A DNA stretch of 64,000 bases from JAFAGX01 sp035624215 (GCA_035624215.1 DASPRY010000120.1:1-64000), one strand, 5' to 3'. Positions 1 through 8,966 are shown, counted from the first letter of the stretch. Notes: generated from the letters alone by a model not told the origin. Numbers and translations: made by a program.

Positions 1-1
1 C

Positions 2-292
2 GCGGCTCATGTCTCGCATCAATTCAGGCGAGATGATAACCTACCTATGTGGCACGGCTGGCACGCATTCAGACGCGGCCTGGCGTCGACGCTGTACGGC
101 TTGGGAGTCGATGACGTGATGGTGCAACAGATACTAAGGCACAAAGACGTGCAAGTAACTCGCGACCATTACATCAAGACCAGCAGCGATCAGAGCATCG
201 CGGCAATGGCAAAGTTGGAGTCTGCATTGACCGTATCGTGCGCTGATCGTGCGCTGATTGCATTACCGGCAAAGAACAGCTTGCCGTGTTAG
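2..292 (+). CDS. Tyrosine recombinase (phage-type integrase), C-terminal fragment cut by window edge
   Basis: The frame is open to the left edge, so only the last 96 residues are visible. They contain the C-terminal part of a tyrosine recombinase catalytic domain: HAFRR fits the H-x-x-R box, RHKDVQVT carries the next conserved His, and DHYIK supplies the Tyr nucleophile that forms the covalent link to DNA. The protein runs about 40 residues past that Tyr with no recognisable domain. It ends 31 bp before a tRNA-Lys gene, the usual kind of target for such integrases, so it is probably the integrase of a genomic island extending left of the window. Whether the full gene is intact cannot be seen. 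Confidence 0.75.
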   Translation, partial: AAHVSHQFRRDDNLPMWHGWHAFRRGLASTLYGLGVDDVMVQQILRHKDVQVTRDHYIKTSSDQSIAAMAKLESALTVSCADRALIALPAKNSLPC

Positions 293-323
293 TCCTTTCC
301 TGCGTGTGAGTTGTACCCGCTGT

Positions 324-399
324 GGGCGCGTAGCTCAGGTGGTAGAGCAATGCCCTTTTAAGGCATGGGTCGCAGGTTCGAATCCTGCCGCGCTCACCA
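324..399 (+). tRNA. tRNA-Lys (anticodon TTT)
   Basis: A complete cloverleaf can be drawn: acceptor stem 324-330 with 389-395, D-stem GCTC/GAGC, anticodon stem 350-354 with 362-366, loop CTTTTAA with anticodon TTT at 357-359, T-stem GCAGG/CCTGC around TTCGAAT, discriminator A and an encoded CCA at 397-399. The integrase fragment ends just upstream, and an inverted partial copy of the 3' half lies at 1106-1151. Confidence 0.95.
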
Positions 400-422
400 T
401 TACTCACCAGGTTTTCATATTC

Positions 423-998
423 CTACCATTCCGCGACGTCGACGAAATCGGCTGCAGTGCGGCGAAGGGCCTGTGTTATTCGCATCGCCAGTCGCATACT
501 GATTGCGAATTTCGCGATACGAAGGTTGGTGAGTTGGTTCGCACTGCAGTGCAGACGTTTGGCTGCTTGCTCCCAAGTCGCTCCGCGGCCCGTTCGGGCG
601 GCATTCAGTGTGTGGTAGAGCTTGCTTAGGTTCCAGCGTAGCCGATGCGCCTCGTCCGCGAGCGGAAGTGCTACACCAGCAGTGCCTGGTTGGGGCTCAG
701 CGATAAATGTCTCGGGAGGAACGCCCAGCCAGCGCAGCAGGAACAGCGCGTGTTGGCAACTCAGGTCCCCGCGTTCGCCCAGCTTTCTGACTGTTGCAGG
801 GCTGATTGGGTGATCGTTGCGTCGCTTATTCAACACGCTCGACTGCTCCCAGATCGTCGTCGTTAATGCTGGCCAGGTCAGATGCTCCTCACGCCTTCGC
901 GCATCTATGGCAGCGAAGAACGCTGACATGTCGAAACCCTTCGGTGAGGTCACACGATTCGCCTCTGAGAATTTCAAGTGTCTAGGCTTTTGCCCCAT
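423..998 (-). CDS. Putative HTH (XRE/Cro-like) DNA-binding protein
   Basis: A 191-residue protein if started at the ATG at 998, which has a GGGGCTC stretch just upstream; an internal ATG at 929 (MSAFFAAIDARRREE) is also possible, and the frame extends up to 1061. The region after MSAFF looks like a Cro/CI-type helix-turn-helix: FFAAIDARRREEHLTW, then a segment with SPATVRKLGERGDLS and a typical tail LLRWLGVPPETFI. A second similar segment, GATWEQAAKRLHCSANQL, follows near the C terminus, suggesting two HTH units. It lies between tRNA-Lys and an inverted tRNA-Lys remnant, so it is probably island cargo or an island regulator. The exact role is unknown. Confidence 0.55.
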   Translation of the reverse strand: MGQKPRHLKFSEANRVTSPKGFDMSAFFAAIDARRREEHLTWPALTTTIWEQSSVLNKRRNDHPISPATVRKLGERGDLSCQHALFLLRWLGVPPETFIAEPQPGTAGVALPLADEAHRLRWNLSKLYHTLNAARTGRGATWEQAAKRLHCSANQLTNLRIAKFAISMRLAMRITQALRRTAADFVDVAEW

Positions 999-1105
999 GA
1001 GAGCCCCAAAAGGCCAGATTCTACCCTTTTGATCTGCCGGCCAGTTGGTGCAAAATCGCAATTTCGCTCATTGACTCCGGGGGTCGGATTCCAAGAAAGA
1101 GAATA

Positions 1106-1151
1106 TGGTGAGCGGGGCAGGATTCGAACCTGCGACCCACGCCTTAAAAGG
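1106..1151 (-). repeat. Inverted 46-bp copy of the tRNA-Lys 3' half (attachment-site remnant)
   Basis: Read on the minus strand, this stretch matches tRNA-Lys positions 354-399 at 44 of 46 bases (differences at tRNA positions 365 and 390), from the anticodon loop through the CCA end. Similarity stops at the 5' side of the anticodon loop, where many tyrosine integrases cross over. No 5' half that could complete a tRNA is found next to it. The orientation is inverted relative to the intact tRNA, so it is not a simple direct attL/attR pair. Confidence 0.8.
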
Positions 1152-1360
1152 AGTCCGCACGAACAATCAACGTACGTCTATCAGGCGCAAAGCCGATCAA
1201 ACTCCCGCAAGTGCTAGGCCACGTTGGCCATAATTGCGCTTAACAAGAATTCAAAACTTATTAATCGCGTCTTAAAGACTTCTCCTTCGCGTTTCCGTAA
1301 AGATTGGCCCGGTTTGAGCGCGTGCAAGCTGGAGAATCGGCTCTCATTGCGAAATGCACA

Positions 1361-1419
1361 ATGGAGGAACCAACTTATGTCTCGAATCAAGTCTCTGCTG
1401 TTAGTGTGTGCGGCACTGT
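1361..1419 (+). repeat. Leader plus signal-peptide repeat, second copy at 2582-2640
   Basis: The 59 bp that cover the Shine-Dalgarno site, start codon and signal-peptide codons recur at 2582-2640 with two differences, one non-coding and one silent. This is closer than the rest of the two genes, pointing to recent duplication or gene conversion. Confidence 0.85.
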
Positions 1420-2516
1420 CTGCCGTTTGCGCACCGTTGGTATCCGCTACGGTCACTTACCAGGTAGGGGGTTGCCTGGGGTCGTCTGTCATCAACTTCT
1501 CCACGATATCGGCGGCACTGGCAGATACACGCCCCCCGGACGTGGTCAAGGTCTGTGCCGGGACCCACCCCGAGCAGCTTTTCATCAGCAATCCCGTGAC
1601 ACTGGAAGGAGTCTCCGACGGGAACGCGGGACAGGCCATCATCACAGCGCCGCCCGGCGGTCTGGCACAGTGCCTTGGAAGTCAGAATATCGTCATGCAG
1701 GTGTGCGTCAGCAGCACCGGCATCGTTAACATCACCAATATCGTTGTTGATGGCGACGGGATAAACGGCAGCGGAGTCATCGGAATCTACTATGCAGACA
1801 CCTCCGGCACGCTCGATCACGTCGAGACTCGATTTCAGAGAGGGGGTGCCGGGGTGGGAATTTATTTGGCGGAATCCGCTAACACCGTAACCGTGGAGAA
1901 CAGCAATGTACACAGTTTTAACTCTTACGGGATTGAGGCAAGCGACGACAGCAATTCCGGCGCCGAGATGACCGTGAAAATTGAAGCGAATACCGTAGCG
2001 CCAGACCCAACCGCAATTGGCGGCATCCTCTCCTGGGGCGGAGCGTCTGTGACTATAAGCGACAACATCGTCCTGGGACCGACCAAGCCCATCAGCGCAG
2101 ACTACTGCGACGTGGAAGAGGATGGTTGTTTCGGCATCTCGGTGGCAGTGCCGTCTGCCGGTTCCGTCTCCGGGAACACGGTGGTGGACGTTGGCAGCTA
2201 TGCTGCGGGGATCCAACTGCTCCCCTGCCCCTGCGGTGCACCGACAACGTTGTCCGTGACAGCCAACACAATCTTTGATGCCGGCGGGGACGCTATCCAG
2301 CTCAGCACAATCAACGGACCACCCCCGCCGTTGAAGATCGAAGGCAACATCATCTCGCAAGCACTGAACGGCATCGATTTCGGGTGCACCATCGACAACA
2401 ACGTCAGCTCGAACACGATTTCCGCCATCCACAGCTTTGCACTGGCCAATGTTCCCCCGGGGGTAACTACGAGCAACAAATACTACGACGTGTACGCCCT
2501 TAGCAGCGGTTGCTGA
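1377..2516 (+). CDS. Secreted right-handed beta-helix repeat protein, copy 1
   Basis: 379 residues. The chosen ATG follows a GGAGG at 1363-1367; a longer upstream frame lacks such a site. Residues 1-24 are a clear signal peptide (MSRIKSLLLVCAALSAVCAP, then LVSA). The mature part is rich in short Asn/Thr/Val/Gly repeats such as VENSNVHSF, SDNIVLG, SGNTVVD, TANTIFD and EGNIIS, spaced as in parallel beta-helix coils of polysaccharide-acting or surface proteins. Several Cys and a terminal GC suggest disulfides. No catalytic residues are recognisable. It is followed 81 bp later by a paralogue with the same leader. It is probably periplasmic, outer-membrane-associated or extracellular. Confidence 0.75.
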   Translation: MSRIKSLLLVCAALSAVCAPLVSATVTYQVGGCLGSSVINFSTISAALADTRPPDVVKVCAGTHPEQLFISNPVTLEGVSDGNAGQAIITAPPGGLAQCLGSQNIVMQVCVSSTGIVNITNIVVDGDGINGSGVIGIYYADTSGTLDHVETRFQRGGAGVGIYLAESANTVTVENSNVHSFNSYGIEASDDSNSGAEMTVKIEANTVAPDPTAIGGILSWGGASVTISDNIVLGPTKPISADYCDVEEDGCFGISVAVPSAGSVSGNTVVDVGSYAAGIQLLPCPCGAPTTLSVTANTIFDAGGDAIQLSTINGPPPPLKIEGNIISQALNGIDFGCTIDNNVSSNTISAIHSFALANVPPGVTTSNKYYDVYALSSGC

Positions 2517-2597
2517 TATCAGTAAACCGGAGAACCGCAACCGAGCACTACGAACGGTCTCCGAAAGAAGCGGGTCATGAAATGGAGGAACCGACTT

Positions 2598-3689
2598 ATG
2601 TCGCGAATCAAGTCTCTGCTGTTAGTGTGTGCGGCACTGTTTGTCGTTTACGTGCCATTGGCTTCTTCTACGGTCACTTACGCGGTGGGAGCGTGCGGAC
2701 TGACGGGCATAACCAGCTACTCGTCCATAACCTTGGCACTGGCTGCCATACCGGCCCCAGACGTAATCAAGGTCTGTCCTGGAACGCACCGGGAGCAGGT
2801 CGTGATCACCACTCCGGTCACTCTCGAAGGGGTTTCCAGTGAGGGAGAGGGTCAGGCCGTTATCGCGGTGCCCTCGGGCGGGCTTGCGTTGAACACCGTC
2901 TATAACGGACCAGTTGCCAACAATGGACCAGCCGCCGCCCAGATATTCGTCGACAATGCCAGCGGCCCGGTCAACATTACCAATATCACCGTCGACGGAG
3001 ACGGCAACGGAGTCAGCGGGTTTCCCGCGCTCGCCGTCATTGGAGTCTTCTACCTCAACTCCTCCGGTACCCTGTTCCAGATTGAGGCCCGCTACCAGAC
3101 GGGTACCGGTCAGGGCATTGGAGTTCTGTTGCAAAACGGCAGCACCGACGAATCGGTCACGGTCGAGAACAGCAACATGCATGATTTCGACCTCGATGGG
3201 ATTGTCTTGGGCAGCGACACAGGTACACTGACCGCGACCGTCAAGGACAATACCGTGATTGTGGAGTCAACTGCCTACGAGGGCCTGTTCTTGTCCGGGC
3301 CTGTGTCCTTCACAGCCAGCGGCAATTTCATTGACGGCGGAGCCTTTGGCATCGATACCTACTCCCCGGGCTCCATCTCAGGTAACACCATCACCAATAG
3401 CGGCAAGGGAACAGGGATCGTTATCGAACCTGGCACCCAAGTGTCGGTGACATCAAACAAGATCTACGACACCCAGACCGGGATTTCGCTATTCGGTCCA
3501 GTTTCCGTCCAGAGCAACATCATTACTCAAGCCTACAATGCCATCGACTTCAATTGCCAGGTCGACAACAGCGTAAGCTCAAATACGATTTCGGTCATCC
3601 ACAACGACGGACTGGCACATGTCCCCGGCGCCGTGACTTCGACCAACACCTACTACAACGTGCACACCATCAGCGGTGGCGGTTGCTGA
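2598..3689 (+). CDS. Secreted right-handed beta-helix repeat protein, copy 2
   Basis: 363 residues, a tandem paralogue of the preceding gene. The start is set by the same GGAGG and the same signal peptide (MSRIKSLLLVCAALFVVYVP). The mature part opens with STVTYAVGACGLTGI, matching STVTYQVGGC-like sequence in copy 1, and continues with beta-helix style coils (VENSNMHDF, SGNTITNS, TSNKIYD, QSNIITQ) and a similar C terminus (TNTYYNVHTISGGGC against SNKYYDVYALSSGC). N- and C-terminal parts agree best; the central coils have diverged. This fits a recent duplication with diversification of an exposed surface. The two may form one transcription unit. Ligand or substrate is unknown. Confidence 0.75.
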   Translation: MSRIKSLLLVCAALFVVYVPLASSTVTYAVGACGLTGITSYSSITLALAAIPAPDVIKVCPGTHREQVVITTPVTLEGVSSEGEGQAVIAVPSGGLALNTVYNGPVANNGPAAAQIFVDNASGPVNITNITVDGDGNGVSGFPALAVIGVFYLNSSGTLFQIEARYQTGTGQGIGVLLQNGSTDESVTVENSNMHDFDLDGIVLGSDTGTLTATVKDNTVIVESTAYEGLFLSGPVSFTASGNFIDGGAFGIDTYSPGSISGNTITNSGKGTGIVIEPGTQVSVTSNKIYDTQTGISLFGPVSVQSNIITQAYNAIDFNCQVDNSVSSNTISVIHNDGLAHVPGAVTSTNTYYNVHTISGGGC

Positions 3690-3800
3690 TTTCAGTAAGT
3701 TGTGGACATGCCGAATACAAAAAAGGGCAGGCTGCAATGTCTGCCCCTCGTCTTTCACCCACACAACTTCCCAACCAGAATCCGTCGCACTTACCCTCAC

Positions 3801-4000
3801 GTCATCCCGAAACCGCATTAGCCGGTGAGGGATCCTACGGCGGCTTGCATTGTAGGTGGTGTACACAGGACCGTCAGCCCGGCGTGCGTTACCACGCGAT
3901 TTGTGCTTTCACGCGAGATTCCTCGCCGCGCTGGTGAAAGCGCGGGGCTTCGGAATGACGCCTCAATACTAGGGATGAAAAATTCAAACTGAGACACTAC
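3801..4000. repeat. Dispersed inverted-repeat element, copy R1
   Basis: The interval between the beta-helix genes and the TPR gene holds a non-coding element. GTCATCCCGAA at 3801-3811 is mirrored with one mismatch at 3949-3959. The right tail (3960-4000, containing AAAAATTCAAACTGAG) recurs at about 39625-39660 and, inverted, at about 45548-45590. No protein or promoter is evident in this interval. Confidence 0.6.
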
Positions 4001-4007
4001 CCGGCGC

Positions 4008-5231
4008 TTATTGCAACTTCCCGTACTCGGCTTTGGCTTGCTTCAGGATGGGGATGTCGGGGTCAGCGTCTTTCCAGAGGGTGAGAAAGTCGCTGTATGC
4101 GGCTTTTGCTTTGGCCGTATTACCAGCCATCGCGTAGGCACGACCAAGTTGAAGATGGGCTAAGGCCCCTAACGGATAATTGATCACAATCCCACGGTGG
4201 TCAACGAACTTCTGAAACTCGGTGGCGGCGGAGTTGCCATCATGGGCCGCCAAGTATGCCTGACCGCGAATCCAGACGGGATACAGTGTCCCCAATTGCA
4301 GTTGCGGAGGTGTTCCTAGATCATAAGGGGCAGCCGCCTCGAGATCTAGCAGCGCCTGCTTGGCGTTATTCGTGGCGAGCGCGATGGCGGCCTGGATCGT
4401 GGGTAACCAATACACCTTCATCATCGTCTGCGATCCGTAATTCTTTTCCAGATCATCCAGCATTGGTTTGGCCCGGGCGGCTTCACCAGATTGTGCCAGG
4501 GCCAAAGCGGAAAAAATCTTGATATCCTTCCCAGGGGCAAGGGCCAACGCAGCCGTGACCTGTTGGCTGGCCAGTGCTGAATTGCCGAACTCCGCCTCCC
4601 GCAAGGCCGCGTTTACCTGCCACAACGCGGCCGCCTCTTTGGCGTCATTCCGCACAGCCGCATCCACGGCACGCCGGGAGAAGTCCCGTGCTTTTGGCAA
4701 ACGCCCATAGTAGGCGTCGGTGTCAGACTGGAACGAAAGCATCGTATCTTCGCTGCCAGACTTCCCCGCTGCCCATGCGACCTGTCGTTCCATCCCCGTC
4801 GTGTCGCCGTCCAGAAAGGCCGTTTGATACATCACCCAATGAAGGTCGTTACCCTCAAACTTCTCCTTCTGTGCTTGCGCAATGGTTCTCTTAGCGTCCT
4901 CGAATCGGTTGAGATTAAGCTGGGTTTCGACTTCATTGACGTAACCGATTGCGCTCGGCGCCAGGTGCATTGCTTCCTCGTTTTTGGCCAAAGCCTTTTC
5001 GTATTGCCCCAGTTGGGAGTAGATGACTCCCAGGTTTGCTAGAGGTATCGAATCCTGCGGATAGCTCTTGGCCCACAGCTCATACACCTGACTCGCCTGC
5101 TCCGATTCCCCGGTTACGATCTGGTAATAGAGTGAGGCAATACGGTATTTCTCCCTTTCGCTGACTCTGTCGCGCAGTTCGTAAGCCTTCCTGATATTGT
5201 CGGCTCCGAGACTAACCTGTCCCAGATTGCT
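4008..5231 (-). pseudogene. 3' TPR portion of a kinase gene, cut off by an amber codon
   Basis: This continues in the same frame as the kinase gene upstream (5232-6971), separated only by a TAG at 5234-5232. Right after the stop the reading resumes as SNLGQVSLGADNIRKAYELR and goes on through about 400 residues of TPR-like helical pairs to the stop at 4008. A GTG at 5087 could restart translation and give a 359-residue TPR protein. The TPR units would be the sensory or scaffold tail of the receptor kinase, presumably outside the membrane. The kinase at 9227-12304 has the corresponding unbroken architecture. A true pseudogene, a sequencing error and readthrough are all possible. Confidence 0.7.
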
Positions 5232-6971
5232 CTATGCAAGACCGAGACTGACGTTGGCAACAGCCATATTTGGGTCCAGTTCCAAAGCGTGCTTGAAGAA
5301 TGGAATCGCCTCGGCCTCGCCTTTTGTACGATAAGTCGTTATGCCCATACTGAATGCTTTCAGGGCCTCAAGCGACTGCGTTGTAGCCTCGACTGGAACA
5401 TCAAACTTCTGAATGGTGGCCAGCGACTCGCCGAGCTTGGCGCGCAGACTCGTCGTAGCCCTGCCCAGTGCCTGCAGCACATCGGCTTTCGTCGCAGCCT
5501 CTTCCTGTTCCCTGACCAAGGTGTCTCCGGTACTACAACCGATGGCATCCACTCCGATTACGTACTGACCGCCCAGGCTGGATATCGTTCCCAGCAAAAA
5601 CGCCTTGCTGCCGGTTCGAACGCAAAGCTCCCGCGCAATGTCCCGCGTAATCCGTTCATTCGAACTTCGACCCATCAGGCGAAGGGTTTCCTCTACCTTG
5701 CGATCAGAGAGAATGTTGAGAAACGGAGACTGTGTTAGCTGTACCGCCAGCGCCTGCTTTAAAGCATCATCGAATACGGGATCGCCGGTCTTGTTGTCGA
5801 AATCAGCTAGGACGACAGTGTCCTTCTCCGTCAGCGGTGTTGCAGCACGGGAGCGGAGATACAGGCTAACGCCAACCAATCCTGCAATGACTAAGACAGC
5901 GGCTGGTACAAGAACTTTCCAGCGTCTGCTCGTAACACTCGTTGGAACTGCAGCTGCTCGAGAGGCCGCCGATGAGGAAGCGGACACCGCAACCGGAGCC
6001 GAACCGGAAGCTGGTGGCCGTGTAGAGAAAGCAGGCGAAGACACAGATTCCGGTGCTACGGCTACTGTGCCCGAAGTCGCTCCCGAGCCGTGCCGCGATT
6101 CTGTTTCCCGCTTTAGCCGTTTCAGATCGGCACGAATATCGCCCGCGTGCTGATAACGGAGTTCTCGGTCCTTCTCCAGCGCCTTGTTGATGATGTCTTC
6201 CAGCTTGGGCGGAAGATCGGGATTGAAACGGATCGGAGGAGTTGGAACCGAATCCAGAATGGCGTGAGAGATCACCCCGGAAGTTTCTCCGCGGAACGGC
6301 AGGGCTCCGGTTGCCATCTCATACAACACCGCCCCAAACGAGAACAGATCAGTGCGGGAATCTAATTCTTTGCCTCGCACTTGTTCCGGGGACATATACG
6401 CTACCGTCCCCAGAGCCGTGCCCGGGCTGGTCAAATGCTGTTCATCGAGCGAACCGGTCTGCGTGCCTGCCGCTGCGATGTTACTGGCGGAGCTGCCTGT
6501 GACCACAACCTTCGCTAGACCAAAATCGAGAATCTTGGCGTGTCCCCGTTTAGTAACGAAGATGTTCGCTGGCTTGATGTCCCGATGAACGATACCCTCT
6601 CCATGCGCGGCGTCCAAAGCGTCGGCGATCTCGATAGCGAGTGACAGAATCAGCTCGGTTTCCATTGGACGCCCGGCGATCTTGTGCTTCAACGTCAGCC
6701 CATCCAGAAACTCCATCGCAATGAACGACCGTCCTTCATGTTTGCCGATGTCGTGGATGGTGCAGATGTTGGGGTGGTTGAGAGCAGAAGCCGCACGCGC
6801 CTCACGTCGAAACCGTTCCAAGGCTTGCGGGTCCTGGGCCAGGTCTTCGGGCAGAAACTTCAGTGCGACAAAACGGCCCAGTTCAACGTCCTCGGCCTTA
6901 TAGACGACACCCATTCCGCCGCCACCCAGTTTCTCGACAATGCGGTAGCGCGAGATAGTTTGGCCGATCAT
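5232..6971 (-). CDS. Ser/Thr protein kinase with TolB-like extracytoplasmic domain, truncated by TAG
   Basis: 579 residues from the ATG at 6971 (MIGQTISRYRIVEKLGGGGM), chosen because the paralogue at 9227 begins the same way (MIGRIISHYRIIEKLGGGGM). Kinase domain at about 1-270: glycine loop GGGGMGV, Lys in VALKFLPED, catalytic HRDIKPAN, DFGLAK, and MSPEQV. A proline/alanine-rich linker follows, then one membrane segment (VLVPAAVLVIAGLVGVSLYL), then a TolB/FlgO-like segment (VVLADFDNKTGDPVFDDALK) and the first TPR residues, ending ANVSLGLA before an in-frame TAG. The TPR tail continues in the same frame downstream, giving about 988 codons in all. It is likely a membrane receptor kinase that phosphorylates cytoplasmic partners. 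Confidence 0.85.
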   Translation of the reverse strand: MIGQTISRYRIVEKLGGGGMGVVYKAEDVELGRFVALKFLPEDLAQDPQALERFRREARAASALNHPNICTIHDIGKHEGRSFIAMEFLDGLTLKHKIAGRPMETELILSLAIEIADALDAAHGEGIVHRDIKPANIFVTKRGHAKILDFGLAKVVVTGSSASNIAAAGTQTGSLDEQHLTSPGTALGTVAYMSPEQVRGKELDSRTDLFSFGAVLYEMATGALPFRGETSGVISHAILDSVPTPPIRFNPDLPPKLEDIINKALEKDRELRYQHAGDIRADLKRLKRETESRHGSGATSGTVAVAPESVSSPAFSTRPPASGSAPVAVSASSSAASRAAAVPTSVTSRRWKVLVPAAVLVIAGLVGVSLYLRSRAATPLTEKDTVVLADFDNKTGDPVFDDALKQALAVQLTQSPFLNILSDRKVEETLRLMGRSSNERITRDIARELCVRTGSKAFLLGTISSLGGQYVIGVDAIGCSTGDTLVREQEEAATKADVLQALGRATTSLRAKLGESLATIQKFDVPVEATTQSLEALKAFSMGITTYRTKGEAEAIPFFKHALELDPNMAVANVSLGLA

Positions 6972-7273
6972 GGCGCGACGCCATGTTATGCGGCGCATTC
7001 CGTCAAGTCAATGCGAGCTAACTCATTGAGGAGGTCTCAGATCGGTAGCCCGCACCACTTTCCTTGACTCGCCAATGCCCCATCCGTAAGACGAAGCAAC
7101 TCGAAAGGCTCGTCTCAGGCTTCTGACACCCCTCCACAGTGGCCGGTAGTCAGATTGCGCATTGACCATCATCCCGCCGCCAATTGCACGGACGAGTGAT
7201 TCCCTTCCCGCCTTCCTGTGCTATCGTCGCGCTTTAGTAGTACACGTCTTCGCAGCCTGGACGAGTCACCCCT
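6972..7273. other. Intergenic region between divergent genes, no feature recognised
   Basis: About 300 bp between the minus-strand kinase and the plus-strand small protein. It must contain both promoters, but I see no convincing -35/-10 pair, hairpin or RNA gene. Confidence 0.5.
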
Positions 7274-7480
7274 ATGGTCACCAAATTCTTTAAGTATCTC
7301 GTGCACATCTTCTGCCGCCACCAGTTTTCATGGCCGCACTGTGGGATTCACGGACGGGATTACCAGGTATGTCTGCTCTGTGGGACTACCTACGAGTATG
7401 ACTGGACAACCATGCGCCGCACGCGGCTGCTGCTATCGGACTCGAACCCCCGGGCGGAATTCGAAATCCAACCGCGATGA
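7274..7480 (+). CDS. Small conserved protein with zinc-ribbon-like Cys pairs
   Basis: 68 residues. The core CRHQFSWPHCGIHGRDYQ is followed by VCLLCGTTYEYDWTTMRRT: the C-x-x-C of CLLC and the upstream Cys/His residues could bind one zinc ion. The pattern (FSWP, YQVC, CG, YEYD, MRRT) is one I associate with small uncharacterised acidobacterial proteins. No membrane segment or signal peptide is seen. It stands alone between divergent and convergent neighbours. Function unknown; a metal-binding regulatory or nucleic-acid role would be a guess. Confidence 0.6.
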   Translation: MVTKFFKYLVHIFCRHQFSWPHCGIHGRDYQVCLLCGTTYEYDWTTMRRTRLLLSDSNPRAEFEIQPR

Positions 7481-7553
7481 CCGACTAACCAAAAGTTCAA
7501 AACACAACCAAATCGAATACCGAGCTCGACTGCGTTCCCCTCTCGGCCGGAAC

Positions 7554-8966
7554 TTATGCCTGCCCGCGGGATTCGCCTGCCGGCTGAAATTCCTCTGAAA
7601 CGCCTTTTATCAGCGCATTCAAAGCCCGTGTTAGCGTCTGGCGGCAGCGTTCCACCGAGAGCCGCGCCAATTCCTGCGTCGATTGCTCGAACTCCTGCAG
7701 TGCATCCGACGCCTGGCTCTTCAGCGTGTCGGAAAATGATGCAACGATCCCTTTCTGGATGACCTTCATGTTTCCGCTTGCCTCATCCAACTGAGCTGCC
7801 AGTGCCTTCACGCTCTTGCTCGTTAATTCCTCGCGCACACTATTCGCCACACTTTCCAGTTGGCTGCGCGCGTCCTTTACGGTGTTGCTGGCCATATAGC
7901 TTAGGCGTTGATCCAGGCCGGATTCGAGCGATCGCACCGATTCATCTAATTTCGCCATGCGGCCGTCGAACGACTCGATGTGTTCGCCCAAACGCGCAGA
8001 TTCGGCTTGCAGAGACGTTCGCAGTTGTTCAAGGTCTCCGCGCCGTGCGCTATGTTCCTCGTCCAGGTTCTCTTTCAGATATTCAAGAAGCTGCTCGCTC
8101 AATTGCTTCAGCGAGTTGCCGCTTTCCACCAGCTTTTCCTGCAGGTCCTTCAAACCGCGCCGCAGTTGCTGGTCAGCAGTCTCGGAGATATACGCCGAAG
8201 TCTCCCGCGCGCGCTTCTCCACCACTCGCAGTTCCTCCCCCACGCGGCGCAGGAAACTTTCATAGCCCTCGTTGGTCTTGTGCGTTATGGTGGCATTAGC
8301 CGCGGCCAACAATTGCGCAGATTGCTGCCGCGCCTCGTCCAGAACACGCGGCCCGAGATCTTTCCTTAGCCTTGATTCGAGCTGTTGCTCGAGCTCAGCA
8401 GGAATGCTCGAGAGTGACACATCAAAACGGCTGGGATTCGCCTCCCGCCGCGCCAGTCTTTCCTTTAGACTTGCAATCTCTTCCTCGAGCGGGCGGACGG
8501 ATTCAGCAATTGCTCTCTTGACCTGTGTCTCAAGCTCTTTGTTGACGCGCTCGAGCAATGCTTCCCGGCGCTGCGCCGCCTCCTCCGACAGCCGACGGGA
8601 AACCACTTTGCTCCCGGCCTGAACCGCCACGGTGGTTGGCCAGTCCTTGGGACAGTCGTTCAACCCCCAGAAATTCTCCGGCCGATCCAGCCGCGTTCCC
8701 AATCTCCAACTCCGGCTGTCCGTGCCCATGGGTTGACAAGAGACTACGTGCGCCGTCGCCTCACGGCCATCTTTGCTGTGGAAATGCAGCGGCACGCCAT
8801 TGTCAAATTTTATGGGTGACAGCATCGCGCACCCGTGCGCGTTGACTACCAGGGTTTCACAGACTTCGGAGAAGTGTTTCCCGTCTAAGCTGGTGACCAG
8901 TATCGGTACCGCGGTCGGCACTCTGGAGCTGCGCCGAGGCGTAGTGGGGACGTTTGCAGTTCGCAT
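7554..8966 (-). CDS. PilZ-like domain protein with long coiled coil
   Basis: 470 residues. The first ~115 look like a PilZ domain: RRSSR near residues 12-16 fits the arginine motif, but the usual D/N-x-S-x-x-G is degenerate (VVNAHGC), so c-di-GMP binding is doubtful. GLNDCPKDW closes the domain. From about residue 125 onward the sequence is almost continuous alpha-helical coiled coil, rich in Glu, Arg, Leu and Gln (LERVNKELETQVKRAI, QLLEYLKENLDEEHSARR), with no membrane segment. Such proteins may organise filaments or act as cytoplasmic scaffolds. It sits between two kinase genes and converges with the small gene at 7274. The role is inferred only. Confidence 0.75.
   Translation of the reverse strand: MRTANVPTTPRRSSRVPTAVPILVTSLDGKHFSEVCETLVVNAHGCAMLSPIKFDNGVPLHFHSKDGREATAHVVSCQPMGTDSRSWRLGTRLDRPENFWGLNDCPKDWPTTVAVQAGSKVVSRRLSEEAAQRREALLERVNKELETQVKRAIAESVRPLEEEIASLKERLARREANPSRFDVSLSSIPAELEQQLESRLRKDLGPRVLDEARQQSAQLLAAANATITHKTNEGYESFLRRVGEELRVVEKRARETSAYISETADQQLRRGLKDLQEKLVESGNSLKQLSEQLLEYLKENLDEEHSARRGDLEQLRTSLQAESARLGEHIESFDGRMAKLDESVRSLESGLDQRLSYMASNTVKDARSQLESVANSVREELTSKSVKALAAQLDEASGNMKVIQKGIVASFSDTLKSQASDALQEFEQSTQELARLSVERCRQTLTRALNALIKGVSEEFQPAGESRGQA

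Noticed and set aside
174..407. Minus-strand frame with GERGRIRTCDPCLKR through the tRNA-Lys
   Set aside because: It is the antisense of the tRNA gene, a well-known false ORF; the same happens at 978-1217 across the tRNA remnant.
1401..2540. Long minus-strand frame opposite the first beta-helix gene
   Set aside because: It is the shadow of a GC-rich gene with a signal peptide and ribosome site on the other strand.
5232..5234. Amber codon decoded by the local allo-tRNA
   Set aside because: Its anticodon would be GCC, which cannot read UAG.
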